Positions 51,772-60,979 of a stretch of 64,000 bases of DNA are shown here, piece by piece. The position numbers and the translations under genes were made by a program. Source of the DNA: Bacteroidota bacterium (lineage in GTDB: Bacteria > Bacteroidota > Rhodothermia > Rhodothermales > UBA10348); assembly GCA_029262775.1 (NCBI GenBank), contig JAJCYR010000021.1, positions 1 to 64,000 on the forward strand, read 5' to 3'. Position 1 is the stretch's first letter; the number at the start of each line of letters is the position of its first letter. Under the pieces are notes generated by a model. The model searched no databases, was not told the DNA's origin, and saw only the letters and a program-made list of their open reading frames with translations.

Positions 51772-54224
51772 TTTTTCTGGTGGTCCGGTACGTGAAAGTA
51801 CGTTTGGGGATTCTTGATCGGGCGCTTGAGCAGTGTATGCTCCAGTACGTCTTCCATCCTGTGCACATAGAAAACAGCGAGTCCGCGAAGCGAGGACGCC
51901 TTGATTTCCTCTACATCTTTCCGGTTTTTCTCGGGTAGTATGACCTTCTTGATTCCGGCCCGTTTGGCAGCCAGGACTTTTTCCTTGATGCCGCCGACCG
52001 GGAGGACCAGACCCCGAAGTGTGATTTCACCCGTCATGGCCACATTATGTCGCACCCGGCGTTGCGTATAGATGGAAATGATGGCTGTCATCATGGCTAC
52101 ACCGGCCGATGGACCATCCTTTGGTATGGCACCGGCTGGCACGTGGATATGCAGGTCCCAATGCTTGAACGCGTCGGGCGGAATGGACCAGTCCTGGGCG
52201 TTGCTCTTCACGTAGGAAAGGGCGGCCTGCGCCGATTCCTTCATGACCTCGCCCAATTGTCCGGTGAGGATCATGCGGCCTGATCCGCGGGAAACAGATG
52301 CCTCAATGAACAGGATATCGCCTCCGACTGGCGTCCATGCCAAGCCAGTGGCTACGCCGGGTACCTCTGTCCGCTCGGCCGTGTCTGAAAAATGCTTGCG
52401 GGCCCGAAGATAGGTCTCGATGTCCGGCTCGTCCACGTTCTCACCCGTGGACTCCTCTGTCGCGACCCGCTTGGCCACACCACGGGCAACAGACCCGATG
52501 GTGCGTTCCAGTTGCCGCACCCCCGACTCCCGCGTGTAGCCGTCTATAACGAGTTTGAGCGCCTTGTCGGTGATTTTGAACTGCCCGTTGGCCAGGCCGT
52601 TGCGCTCACGTTGACGCGGCACGAGATATTGCTTGGCGATGGCCAGTTTTTCCTCCTGGGTGTAGCCCGTTATTTCAATCATTTCCATGCGATCCCGAAG
52701 TGGGGTAGGAATCATCTCCAGATAGTTGGCCGTGGCAATGAAGAGTACCTTCGACAGATCATAGTCCAGTTCCAGGTAGTGATCATTGAAGGCATGGTTC
52801 TGTTCCGGATCGAGCACCTCAAGAAGGGCCGACGATGGGTCTCCCCGAAAGTCATTGCCCAGCTTGTCGACCTCGTCGAGCATGAACACGGGATTCGCCG
52901 TTCCGGCCTTCTTCATGCCCTGGATAATGCGGCCCGGAAGGGCGCCGACGTATGTGCGCCGGTGTCCCCGAATCTCAGCTTCATCGCGAACGCCGCCCAA
53001 GCTCATGCGGACGAATTCCCGTCCCAGAGCCCGGGCAATGCTCTTTCCGAGACTGGTTTTGCCGACCCCGGGAGGACCGTGGAAGCACAGGATGGGCGCC
53101 TTCATGTCTCCCTTCAGCTTCAACACGGCCAGGTGTTCGAGTATTCGCCGTTTTACCTGTTCCAGGCCATAATGGTCTTCATCGAGTACAGTCGACGCCC
53201 GTTTGATGTCGAGTTTGTCTGTCGAATAGTGCTGCCATGGAATATCCAGAATCCAATCAATGTAATTGCGGGTCACCGCGTAATCGGGTGAGGCCGGATT
53301 GGACCGGGCCAGCCGTTCCAATTCCTTTTCGGCCGCGGCAAATACGTGTTCAGGCACCTCTTTTTCTTCCAGGCGCTGACGCAATTCAGATACTTCTCCC
53401 GCGGTGCCTTCTCCTTCACCCAGTTCGTCCTGGATGGCCTTCATCTGCTGGCGCAGCAGGTACTCGCGCTGCTGCTGGTCCACATCCGTCTTGACACGTG
53501 TGCGGATTTCCTCGGATAGCTGAAGGACCTGCAGCTCCTGGTTGAGATGATCCATGACCAGCTCGGCCCGCTCAATGAGGGGTACTGTTTCGAGCAGTTC
53601 CTGCTTGTCTTCGACCTCAATCTGCAGATTCGATGCAATGAAATGGATCAGGAACGTTGGCGAATCAATATTCTGGATGGCATAGGCCGCTTCACTGGGG
53701 AGATTGGGTGACAGACTCACAATCTGGATGGCGAGCTCCTTGATGGAGCGGATACGCGCTTCCAGTTCCACGTGACCATCGGGAGCATCTTCCGCCACGG
53801 CGGAGACCTGGGCTGTGAAATACGGCTCTTCCTGGACATATTCCGTCACCCGGAATCGTCGTTTTCCCTGGATCACGATGGACTTGCTTCCATCGGGCAT
53901 TTTGATGAGCTTCAGGATGCTGGCGACGGTTCCGAAATTGTAGAGGTCCGCCGGGGATGGATTTTCCGTTTCTGTACTGCGCTGGGCCACAACACCAATG
54001 GTGCGGTCTTCACCAAAAGCGTCCTTGACCAGTTTCAGCGAGGTATCGCGCCCTACGGTGATGGGAAGGACCACACCGGGAAAAAGAACGGTATTACGAA
54101 GCGTCAGAATGGGGAGCACGTCCGGAATTTCGGACGTGCTCATCTCTTTCTCTTCGTCTGCCGTCGGAAGGGGAATGCTCTGTTCGGGATCGTCGTCGAC
54201 GACAAGGATGAGGTCCTGGGGCAT
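51762..54224 (-). CDS. lon: ATP-dependent protease Lon
   Basis: The protein is 820 aa from ATG 54224 ([19 protein letters not shown]). The LonN substrate domain ([22 protein letters not shown]) is followed by a coiled coil. The AAA module has Walker [19 protein letters not shown] (about residue 383) and [11 protein letters not shown]. The protease domain has the catalytic Ser in [11 protein letters not shown] (about 705) and Lys in [14 protein letters not shown] (about 748). It degrades damaged and regulatory proteins. It is a single gene, convergent with the small hypothetical pair by ten bases and downstream of the histidine kinase. Confidence 0.97.
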   Translation of the reverse strand: MPQDLILVVDDDPEQSIPLPTADEEKEMSTSEIPDVLPILTLRNTVLFPGVVLPITVGRDTSLKLVKDAFGEDRTIGVVAQRSTETENPSPADLYNFGTVASILKLIKMPDGSKSIVIQGKRRFRVTEYVQEEPYFTAQVSAVAEDAPDGHVELEARIRSIKELAIQIVSLSPNLPSEAAYAIQNIDSPTFLIHFIASNLQIEVEDKQELLETVPLIERAELVMDHLNQELQVLQLSEEIRTRVKTDVDQQQREYLLRQQMKAIQDELGEGEGTAGEVSELRQRLEEKEVPEHVFAAAEKELERLARSNPASPDYAVTRNYIDWILDIPWQHYSTDKLDIKRASTVLDEDHYGLEQVKRRILEHLAVLKLKGDMKAPILCFHGPPGVGKTSLGKSIARALGREFVRMSLGGVRDEAEIRGHRRTYVGALPGRIIQGMKKAGTANPVFMLDEVDKLGNDFRGDPSSALLEVLDPEQNHAFNDHYLELDYDLSKVLFIATANYLEMIPTPLRDRMEMIEITGYTQEEKLAIAKQYLVPRQRERNGLANGQFKITDKALKLVIDGYTRESGVRQLERTIGSVARGVAKRVATEESTGENVDEPDIETYLRARKHFSDTAERTEVPGVATGLAWTPVGGDILFIEASVSRGSGRMILTGQLGEVMKESAQAALSYVKSNAQDWSIPPDAFKHWDLHIHVPAGAIPKDGPSAGVAMMTAIISIYTQRRVRHNVAMTGEITLRGLVLPVGGIKEKVLAAKRAGIKKVILPEKNRKDVEEIKASSLRGLAVFYVHRMEDVLEHTLLKRPIKNPQTYFHVPDHQKNQV

Positions 54225-54319
54225 GTGTACTCGCAATTCTCTGAAGGAGGAAGGTTGGATCCAAGGGGAGGGCAAAAACCACGCCAAACCCGGTGTACTG
54301 ACACAATGGCGGTCGCGAA

Positions 54320-55756
54320 TCAGACCAGATCCGAGATTGCCTCTATAAGGTCGTCAATTTTGAACGGTTTTGTGAGTACGCGTTTGATGACCAGCTGGTC
54401 CACCGAAAGGTCGGTATCGCCCGTGAGCAGTACGATCTGGATATTCGGCCATTTTGTATGGACCCTCTGCGCGAAATCGCGGCCGGACATCTCGGGCATA
54501 CCCTGGTCGGTGAAAATCAGGTCCACGGCGTGTTTACCGAGTATACGCAGCCCTTCATGACCGGAAGAAGCAGTGCGAACCTCATAGCCACGAAGCCCCA
54601 ACAGCTTCGATACGACATTCCGGACCATCGCTTCGTCATCCACAACAAGAATGGAGGCGGCACCTTTCGCTGCTGCAGATGCGTCATGAACGAGCGCGGG
54701 TGTGGCATGGATTCCTGGACCGGACTCGGGGCTGTCCGCCAATGCCACCGGGAACGAAAGGGTAAAAATCGACCCCTTGCCGGGCGTAGACTCCACGGAA
54801 ATAGCGCCGTCGTGCTCTCGCACAATACCGGTCGCAATGGAGAGTCCCATGCCTGTCCCGCGTTCTCCCTTGGTAGAGTACAGAGGTTCAAAAATTCGCG
54901 CACGCACCTCTTCGGTCATGCCCGTTCCAGAGTCCTGAACGTGCACACAGATCTGCTGACCGACACATTCTCCCCACACGGACAGTTCACCGCCCTCCGG
55001 CATGGCATGGACGGCGTTCAGTATCAGATTCACGAACACGTCGCGAAGTTCAGACGCTGCTCCGTGAATGGGCGGTAGTTCAGGAACCCGCATGCCAAAA
55101 GAAATGGCAATTCCCCGCCGGCGGGGCTCGTTGTACCAGTAGGGCCGGGTGAATGTCATGCAATCCATGAGCAGTGCCCGCATGTCCACGATCCCGAACG
55201 TATTTCTCGACTCCTGTCGGATGTATTTCTGAACCTTGTTGATCAGTTCTGCACCGTCCGAGGCAGCCTGTTCAATGGTTGACACGTGCATAAAGGCTCT
55301 CTCCGCACCCTCCGGATCTTCGTGGCGCCACAGCTCAAGATGCCCAAGAATACCACTGAGCAGGTTATTGAAATCGTGGGCCATTCCCATCGTCATGCGA
55401 CCCAGTGTTTCCATCCGGTGACGCTCGGTATGGCTCTCGGTCCACGTCGTGGGTTCGACGAGGAGTTCGCCCGTGATGGCAACAGCGTGACCCTGTTCTG
55501 ACGCCACGGGAACGAAATGAAGGAGAAGCGGCAGAGGCTCGTCGCGACCTGGCCGGTCCACGAGGAACAGCGCATGCGTGACCAATGTGCCACCAACGGC
55601 TTCCTGAATATTGCGCGCGGCCGTTTCATGGTCTCCTTCCTGCAGGTGTGTCCACGGATCGTCCGAGGCACCCAAAACACCTTTCCAGGCCCGGTTGCGG
55701 AAGTTGATCTGCCCATGGGCATCTGCCGTAGCAACAAGAAGTTCCGGTTCTATCAT
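54320..55756 (-). CDS. Soluble hybrid histidine kinase (PAS-HisKA-HATPase-REC)
   Basis: The protein is 478 aa from ATG 55756 (MIEPELLVATADAHGQINFRN); the track's TTG start at 55825 would overlap the divergent gene. A PAS-like domain (residues 1-115) precedes the HisKA box with phospho-His in MGMAHDFNNLLSGILGHLEL (about 126). HATPase boxes are LILNAVHAMPEGGEL, VQDSGTGM and GTGMGLSIATGIVREH. A C-terminal receiver has ILVVDDEAMVRNVVSKLLG and the phospho-Asp in DLIFTDQGMPEMSG (about 414). There are no membrane helices, so it senses a cytoplasmic signal. No output domain or separate regulator is adjacent. Confidence 0.88.
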   Translation of the reverse strand: MIEPELLVATADAHGQINFRNRAWKGVLGASDDPWTHLQEGDHETAARNIQEAVGGTLVTHALFLVDRPGRDEPLPLLLHFVPVASEQGHAVAITGELLVEPTTWTESHTERHRMETLGRMTMGMAHDFNNLLSGILGHLELWRHEDPEGAERAFMHVSTIEQAASDGAELINKVQKYIRQESRNTFGIVDMRALLMDCMTFTRPYWYNEPRRRGIAISFGMRVPELPPIHGAASELRDVFVNLILNAVHAMPEGGELSVWGECVGQQICVHVQDSGTGMTEEVRARIFEPLYSTKGERGTGMGLSIATGIVREHDGAISVESTPGKGSIFTLSFPVALADSPESGPGIHATPALVHDASAAAKGAASILVVDDEAMVRNVVSKLLGLRGYEVRTASSGHEGLRILGKHAVDLIFTDQGMPEMSGRDFAQRVHTKWPNIQIVLLTGDTDLSVDQLVIKRVLTKPFKIDDLIEAISDLV

Positions 55757-55824
55757 GCGCTGGGCATCCAATCTGGGTTCAAAAATCTGTACCTTCCACG
55801 TACTTGCATCAGTACGAAAATACA

Positions 55825-57207
55825 ATGTGGCACAACAGTATCCTTGAAACGATCGGAAACACTCCCCTCATTCGTCTCAATCGGGTCACGGCCGGCTGTC
55901 CCTGCACGGTCCTGGCCAAGGTGGAATATTTCAATCCCGGACTGTCGGTGAAGGACAGAATTGGTCTGTCCATGATTGAGGCTGCCGAGCAGGCGGGCGA
56001 TCTGAAGCCGGGCGGCACGATTGTGGAAGGCACGAGTGGCAATACCGGCACGGGTCTGGCCCTCGTATCCATCGCCAAAGGGTACCGGTGCATTTTTACG
56101 ACCACCGACAAACAGAGCCAGGAGAAGGTGGATGTGCTGCGTGCCATGGGCGCAGAAGTCCTGGTTTGCCCGACGAACGTCGCGCCCGATGATCCGAGGT
56201 CCTATTACAGCGTGGCGCGCCGTCTGGCCGATGAAATCCCCGGAGCGGTCTACCTCAACCAATACGACAACCCGGCCAATGCACAGGCCCATTATGAATC
56301 GACCGGCCCGGAATTGTGGGAGCAGACCGAGAGAAAGATTACGCACTTCATTGCAACGGCAGGGACCGGGGGTACCATCTCGGGGACATCCAGATACCTG
56401 AAAGAGAGGAATCCTGACATCAAAGTCATAGGAGTCGACACCTACGGGTCCGTGTACCACAAATACTTCTTCACGCGCGAGTTTGATGAATCGGAAATCT
56501 ATCCGTACGTGACGGAGGGGGCAGGGGAGGACATCCTCGCCGAAAACATGGATTTCGACGGGCTGGATGATTACACGCGCGCCACGGACAAGGAAACCAT
56601 GCTCATGACACGCCGTCTGGCGCGTGAAGAAGGCCTGTTCGTGGGGCAGACTTGCGGGCTCGCCGTCGCGGGTACGCTCAAATGGATCGATGCCAACCGG
56701 GAGTCCCTCTCGGAAAAAGATCTTATTGTTGTACTGTTCCCGGATTCCGGTTTTCGCTATCTGTCGAAGACGTACAGCGACGCATGGATGCGAAACAATG
56801 GTTTTCTGGAGGAGAGGCCGGAGCTGAGAGCCGCGCAGATCGGTGTCCGCTCCGCGCTGCGGTCTGTCGGTCCGGAGGAGACTCTGGGGCACGCCGTGGA
56901 TATGATGGTTGAGGGAGGGGTGTCCCAGATTCCCGTCCTGGACGGTGACAACGTCGTCGGCAGTCTGACCGAAAATGATATCCTGACCCGACTCGTGCGA
57001 AATCCTGGTGCGCGTGACCAGTTGGTCGGGGAGAACATGGGCCCCCCTCTGCCCGTTGTGGGGCCGGAAACACCGTTGGAAGGACTGACGAGGCATCTGA
57101 GCACGCCCCCGGGGGCGGTACTGGTTCGGCACGATTCCGCATGGCAGATCATAACGAAAAGCGACGTCATTGAGGCGCTCTCACAACAAACAACGTCAAA
57201 GGCATGA
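55825..57207 (+). CDS. Cystathionine beta-synthase-type PLP enzyme with CBS pair
   Basis: The protein is 460 aa from ATG 55825 (MWHNSILETIGNTPLIRLN). The PLP-binding Lys is in NPGLSVKDRIGL (about residue 44). TSGNTGTGLAL binds substrate, and GTGGTISGTSRYLKE binds the PLP phosphate. Residues about 340-455 form two CBS modules (LGHAVDMMVEGGVSQIPVLD), which in relatives bind adenosyl ligands or ATP. It condenses serine (or O-acetylserine) with homocysteine or sulfide; the choice cannot be settled from sequence. It is followed with ATGA overlap by a DUF3467 gene. Confidence 0.86.
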   Translation: MWHNSILETIGNTPLIRLNRVTAGCPCTVLAKVEYFNPGLSVKDRIGLSMIEAAEQAGDLKPGGTIVEGTSGNTGTGLALVSIAKGYRCIFTTTDKQSQEKVDVLRAMGAEVLVCPTNVAPDDPRSYYSVARRLADEIPGAVYLNQYDNPANAQAHYESTGPELWEQTERKITHFIATAGTGGTISGTSRYLKERNPDIKVIGVDTYGSVYHKYFFTREFDESEIYPYVTEGAGEDILAENMDFDGLDDYTRATDKETMLMTRRLAREEGLFVGQTCGLAVAGTLKWIDANRESLSEKDLIVVLFPDSGFRYLSKTYSDAWMRNNGFLEERPELRAAQIGVRSALRSVGPEETLGHAVDMMVEGGVSQIPVLDGDNVVGSLTENDILTRLVRNPGARDQLVGENMGPPLPVVGPETPLEGLTRHLSTPPGAVLVRHDSAWQIITKSDVIEALSQQTTSKA

Positions 57208-57533
57208 GCAAAGACAAACGGGAAGAACCGGTACCACCCGGCAAACAGATCAATATTGAGCTTTCGGAAGACACGGCCGAAGGTATTTATTCGAATCTCG
57301 TTATGCTGGCACACTCATCCGAAGAATTCATACTGGATTTCATTCGTGTCATGCCGGGTGTGCCCAAAGCGCGGGTCAAGAGTCGCATTATTGTGACACC
57401 TCAGCATGCCAAGCGGCTCCTGCACGCGTTGGCCGAAAACATTGACCGTTTTGAGCAGTCCCACGGAGAAATTGACGAGTCGCGCGCCCAGAGTCCGGCA
57501 GTACACTTCGGCGTACCGGGAGGAGAAGCCTGA
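57204..57533 (+). CDS. DUF3467 domain protein
   Basis: The 109-aa protein carries the DUF3467 core QINIELSEDTAEGIYSNLV, EEFILDFIRVMPGVPKARVKSR and TPQHAKRLLHALAENI. This family is small, widespread in Bacteroidota and of unknown function. The start overlaps the CBS-type gene stop (ATGA), suggesting coupled expression. It converges on lptG with a gap of three bases. Confidence 0.87.
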   Translation: MSKDKREEPVPPGKQINIELSEDTAEGIYSNLVMLAHSSEEFILDFIRVMPGVPKARVKSRIIVTPQHAKRLLHALAENIDRFEQSHGEIDESRAQSPAVHFGVPGGEA

Positions 57534-57536
57534 GCG

Positions 57537-58619
57537 CTACTTCCGGGTTCTCGCCAGAATGACCAGCCCCGCCACCAGAAACAGTGCGTGTGGAATAAGC
57601 ACCGTCATGAGCGGCGAGAGGGTGCCGGCGAAACCGAACGGTTCCGCCAATTTCATGGCCGAGAGGTAGGAGAACGCAACAAACAGTGCAATTCCGACGC
57701 GAACCGCCTGTCCTCCGCGCCTGCGAACCGACGCAATGGGAACGGCCAGCAGCAACAGGATCAGGTGGGCAAACGGGTACAGAATGCGGGCGTAATAGGC
57801 GACGAGTGGGCGCTCGAGCCCGTTCGCCCCAGTGCGGCGCAGCGTTTCGATGTAATGGGCGGCGTCGGTCAGCGTCATGGCATCGACGTCACCGGTGGCC
57901 CGTGCCAGGTCACGGGGCGTTAGTGTGAGCACGGTGTCAATCCGGGCGACGCGGGTGCGGCTCTCTATCCCCGACGCATCGAACGTCAAAATGACAGGGT
58001 CACTCAGCCGCCAGATCAGGAGGGAGTCGACCCAGGTCATGCGGGGAGCATCGATGCGGCGCGTCAGGTGCGACCAGGAGGCATAGTCTTCGAGTGTCAC
58101 ATTGGTGGCCGTCCGTGAGCGGCGGTCGTAAAAGGAGACGCTCATCATACTGCTGGGACCGGTTTGACGGTGGATGAAGGAGCTTTCGACCCGCCCGGCG
58201 CCATCGCGCGTGTATTCGAGTTCGAAGGCCAGCCGGGTACGATTGGATTCCGGCACGACCCAGCCGCCAACGTAAACGAGAGCGATCGTGAGCAGCAGGC
58301 CAACCATCAGGTAGGGTACCATGATCCGGTATATTGACACGCCAGAAGTCTGTAGGGAGGAGAGTTCGAGGTGCTGGGCGAGCCGGCCGGTCAGGAAGAT
58401 GGCCGAAAGGAACAAGGCCAGTGGCGACGTGAGACGGATGATTTCTGGAACGTAACTGGGATAGTAGACGAGGAATACATCCCGCATGCTGGCTCCACTG
58501 TCCATGAAGTCATCAACGTACTCGACATAGTGGAGCACAATGAAAAACACGATCAGGCCTCCGACGAGAGCCACGTAGCCCTGAAGCAGGCGCTTGATGA
58601 TATGCAGGTCGTAGGTCAT
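57537..58619 (-). CDS. LptF/LptG family permease (lipopolysaccharide export)
   Basis: The protein is 360 aa from ATG 58619 (MTYDLHIIKRLLQGYVALV). It has the six-helix LptF/G topology: three helices in residues 10-115 (LVGGLIVFFIVLHYVEYVDDF, LTSPLALFLSAIFLTGRLA), a periplasmic beta-jellyroll, and three helices in the last 110 residues (PFAHLILLLLAVPIASVRRRGG). It is a subunit of the LptB2FG ABC exporter that lifts lipopolysaccharide towards LptD. An lptD gene is present 2-5 kb downstream in this window. It is divergent from sucC. Confidence 0.9.
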   Translation of the reverse strand: MTYDLHIIKRLLQGYVALVGGLIVFFIVLHYVEYVDDFMDSGASMRDVFLVYYPSYVPEIIRLTSPLALFLSAIFLTGRLAQHLELSSLQTSGVSIYRIMVPYLMVGLLLTIALVYVGGWVVPESNRTRLAFELEYTRDGAGRVESSFIHRQTGPSSMMSVSFYDRRSRTATNVTLEDYASWSHLTRRIDAPRMTWVDSLLIWRLSDPVILTFDASGIESRTRVARIDTVLTLTPRDLARATGDVDAMTLTDAAHYIETLRRTGANGLERPLVAYYARILYPFAHLILLLLAVPIASVRRRGGQAVRVGIALFVAFSYLSAMKLAEPFGFAGTLSPLMTVLIPHALFLVAGLVILARTRK

Positions 58620-58753
58620 CGCGTGCGCGAATGCGCGAATGAAAGAAACGGCGAATATGGGCGCTGCTCTGTGACGGCTTGTGCACCATGTTGTCACACG
58701 ATGTAGTTTCCGGTGCACTGAATGTTTGTATCAAAGTACGAAATCCGGAATCC

Positions 58754-59926
58754 ATGAAAGTTCACGAGTATCAGGCGAAGGAGATTCTTGCGAGGTACGG
58801 CGTTGCCGTGCAGCCCGGTCAGACGGCCACGACGGTAGAGGAAGCAGTGGCGGTGGCAGAGGCCATGAAGGAGGAGCGGGGCAGCAAGCTGTTCGTCGTC
58901 AAGGCGCAGATACATGCAGGAGGACGCGGCAAGGGCGGCGGCGTGAAGCTGGCCCGGGGCGTAGAGGAAGTTCGCGAAAAGGCGGAGGCCATTCTCGGCA
59001 TGCAGCTTGTTACGCATCAGACGGGTCCCGACGGGCAGAAGGTACGGACGGTGTTGATTGCAGACGCCGTTGACATCAAGAAGGAATTTTACCTCGGAGT
59101 CACGCTCGACCGTCAGCGTTCGATGCCGGTGATAATGGCATCGACGGAGGGGGGTGTCGAAATTGAGACGGTCGCAGAAGAAACGCCGGAGAAGATCCTG
59201 AAGGAATGGGTCGATCCATTGATCGGATTGCAACCCTTCCAGGCGCGCAAGATTGCGTTCGGTCTGGGATTTGAAGGCCCGGCGCTCAAGCAGGCTGTGA
59301 AGTTTGTGACACAGCTGTATACGGCCTATCAGAATGCAGATTGCACGTTGGCTGAGATCAACCCGCTGACGCTCACCGAGCAGGGGGACGTGATCGCGGT
59401 CGATGCCAAGATTGATATCGATGACAACGCCCTGTTTCGTCACAAGGATTTGGCTGCGTTTCGCGACGAGAATGAAGAGGACCCGCTTGAGGTCGAAGCA
59501 GGCACGCACAACCTGAATTATATCAAACTGGACGGTAATGTGGGCTGCATGGTGAATGGTGCCGGTCTGGCCATGGGTACGATGGATATCATCAAGCTGG
59601 CAGGCGGGGAGCCTGCCAACTTCCTGGACGTGGGCGGCAACGCCAACCCCGAGACGGTCGAAGCCGGTTTTCGGATTATTCTACGAGACCCGAACGTGAA
59701 GGCCATCCTGGTGAACATCTTCGGCGGCATTGTCCGATGCGACCGCGTGGCCAAGGGGATTGTCCAGGCTGCGCGAAACGTTGACATCCATGTTCCGCTT
59801 ATAGTGCGGCTGCAGGGTACGAACGCCAAGGAGGCTCGTGAAATCCTGGACAGCAGCGGACTCGAAGTCGAGACCGCCACGCTCTTCCAGGAAGCCTCTG
59901 ACAAAGTCACCCAGGCGCTCTCCTGA
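58754..59926 (+). CDS. sucC: Succinate-CoA ligase (ADP-forming) subunit beta
   Basis: The protein is 390 aa from ATG 58754 (MKVHEYQAKEILARYGVAV). The ATP-grasp part has LFVVKAQIHAGGRGKGGGVKLA, CTLAEINPLTLTEQGD and DAKIDIDDNALFRH. The CoA-ligase C-terminal domain contains FLDVGGNANPETVEAGF and NIFGGIVRCDRVAKGIV. It couples succinyl-CoA cleavage to nucleotide phosphorylation in the TCA cycle. The alpha subunit gene sucD is not adjacent, which is common in Bacteroidota. The orphan ABC ATPase starts four bases downstream. Confidence 0.96.
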   Translation: MKVHEYQAKEILARYGVAVQPGQTATTVEEAVAVAEAMKEERGSKLFVVKAQIHAGGRGKGGGVKLARGVEEVREKAEAILGMQLVTHQTGPDGQKVRTVLIADAVDIKKEFYLGVTLDRQRSMPVIMASTEGGVEIETVAEETPEKILKEWVDPLIGLQPFQARKIAFGLGFEGPALKQAVKFVTQLYTAYQNADCTLAEINPLTLTEQGDVIAVDAKIDIDDNALFRHKDLAAFRDENEEDPLEVEAGTHNLNYIKLDGNVGCMVNGAGLAMGTMDIIKLAGGEPANFLDVGGNANPETVEAGFRIILRDPNVKAILVNIFGGIVRCDRVAKGIVQAARNVDIHVPLIVRLQGTNAKEAREILDSSGLEVETATLFQEASDKVTQALS

Positions 59927-59930
59927 TCCG

Positions 59931-60926
59931 GTGTCGCTACACGGCGAAACAGTAACGCTCAACGGGGTCCGGAAATCGTTTGGTGACCTCACGGCTGTTG
60001 ACGGAGTGTCGTTCAAAATCCCGGCAGGATCCTTTTTTTCGCTACTGGGCCCCAGCGGATGCGGCAAGTCGACGACGCTGCGCATGATTGCTGGATTCGA
60101 GCGGCCGGACGAGGGGGACATTCTCATTGGCGACCGCAGCGTGGTGACACTTCCCGCCTCGCGGCGACCGACGGCCATGGTTTTCCAGAACTATGCCCTG
60201 TTTCCGCACATGACCGTTGGGCAGAATGTGGCGTACGGGCTGAACGTACGGCGCTTGAAGAAGGACGACGTGCGCGCACGCGTCCGTGAGGTACTGGAAC
60301 GCGTCGACATGACAGCATTCGAAGATACACCGGTGCCCTCCCTGTCCGGTGGGCAGCAGCAGCGGGTGGCCCTCGCGCGGGCCATCGCCGTTGAGCCTCA
60401 GGTTATCCTTTTTGATGAACCCCTGTCCAATCTGGACGTGGCGCTCCGCCAACAGACACGAAAAGAGCTGAAAACCCTCCAGAATGACATCGGTCTGACC
60501 AGCCTGTATGTGACTCACGACCAGGAGGAGGCCATGGCCATGTCGGACCAGGTGGCCGTCATGCGTGCAGGCCGCGTGGTTCAGATCGGGAAACCTGAAA
60601 TTTTGTACATGGAGCCCGAAACTGCGTTTGTAGCTTCTTTTCTGGGTGGTGCGAATATTCTGGTGGATGCTGCGCATTCCGTCAAACTCACCGGGGTCGA
60701 ACCGGGAAAAGGGCGTGTGCTGTCGGTCCGTGCCGAAGATGTGGTGCTTCGCAATGACGGACACGTGGCGCTGGTCGTTGGACGTCAATTTCTGGGCCAC
60801 GTCACGGAACTTGACGTGGAGCTTGACGGGATTCCGCTTCGGGTGCGCGTACCCGGCATGGCGCCCGATTCAACTGAGATCCGCATTGCAGTCGAGGCGT
60901 TCAGGAGCGTGCCGAACGATTTGTAG
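59931..60926 (+). CDS. ABC transporter ATP-binding protein (PotA/FbpC/MalK type with TOBE)
   Basis: The protein is 331 aa from GTG 59931 (reads MSLHGETVTLNGVRKSFGD); the track start lies in sucC. It has Walker A GPSGCGKSTTLRM (about residue 39), the Q-loop FQNYALFPHMTV, signature LSGGQQQRVALARA (about 137), Walker B VILFDEPLSNLD and H-loop VTHDQEEAMAMSD. The last 95 residues match a TOBE-like domain. Such ATPases power import of polyamines, iron(III), sulfate or sugars. No permease or binding protein is nearby, so the substrate is unknown. It is probably cotranscribed with sucC and converges on lptD. Confidence 0.9.
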   Translation: MSLHGETVTLNGVRKSFGDLTAVDGVSFKIPAGSFFSLLGPSGCGKSTTLRMIAGFERPDEGDILIGDRSVVTLPASRRPTAMVFQNYALFPHMTVGQNVAYGLNVRRLKKDDVRARVREVLERVDMTAFEDTPVPSLSGGQQQRVALARAIAVEPQVILFDEPLSNLDVALRQQTRKELKTLQNDIGLTSLYVTHDQEEAMAMSDQVAVMRAGRVVQIGKPEILYMEPETAFVASFLGGANILVDAAHSVKLTGVEPGKGRVLSVRAEDVVLRNDGHVALVVGRQFLGHVTELDVELDGIPLRVRVPGMAPDSTEIRIAVEAFRSVPNDL

Positions 60927-60979
60927 CGGGGCGCGGCTCGGGATGGCTCCCACTCCTATGGCCTGATTCGGCTTCCTCC

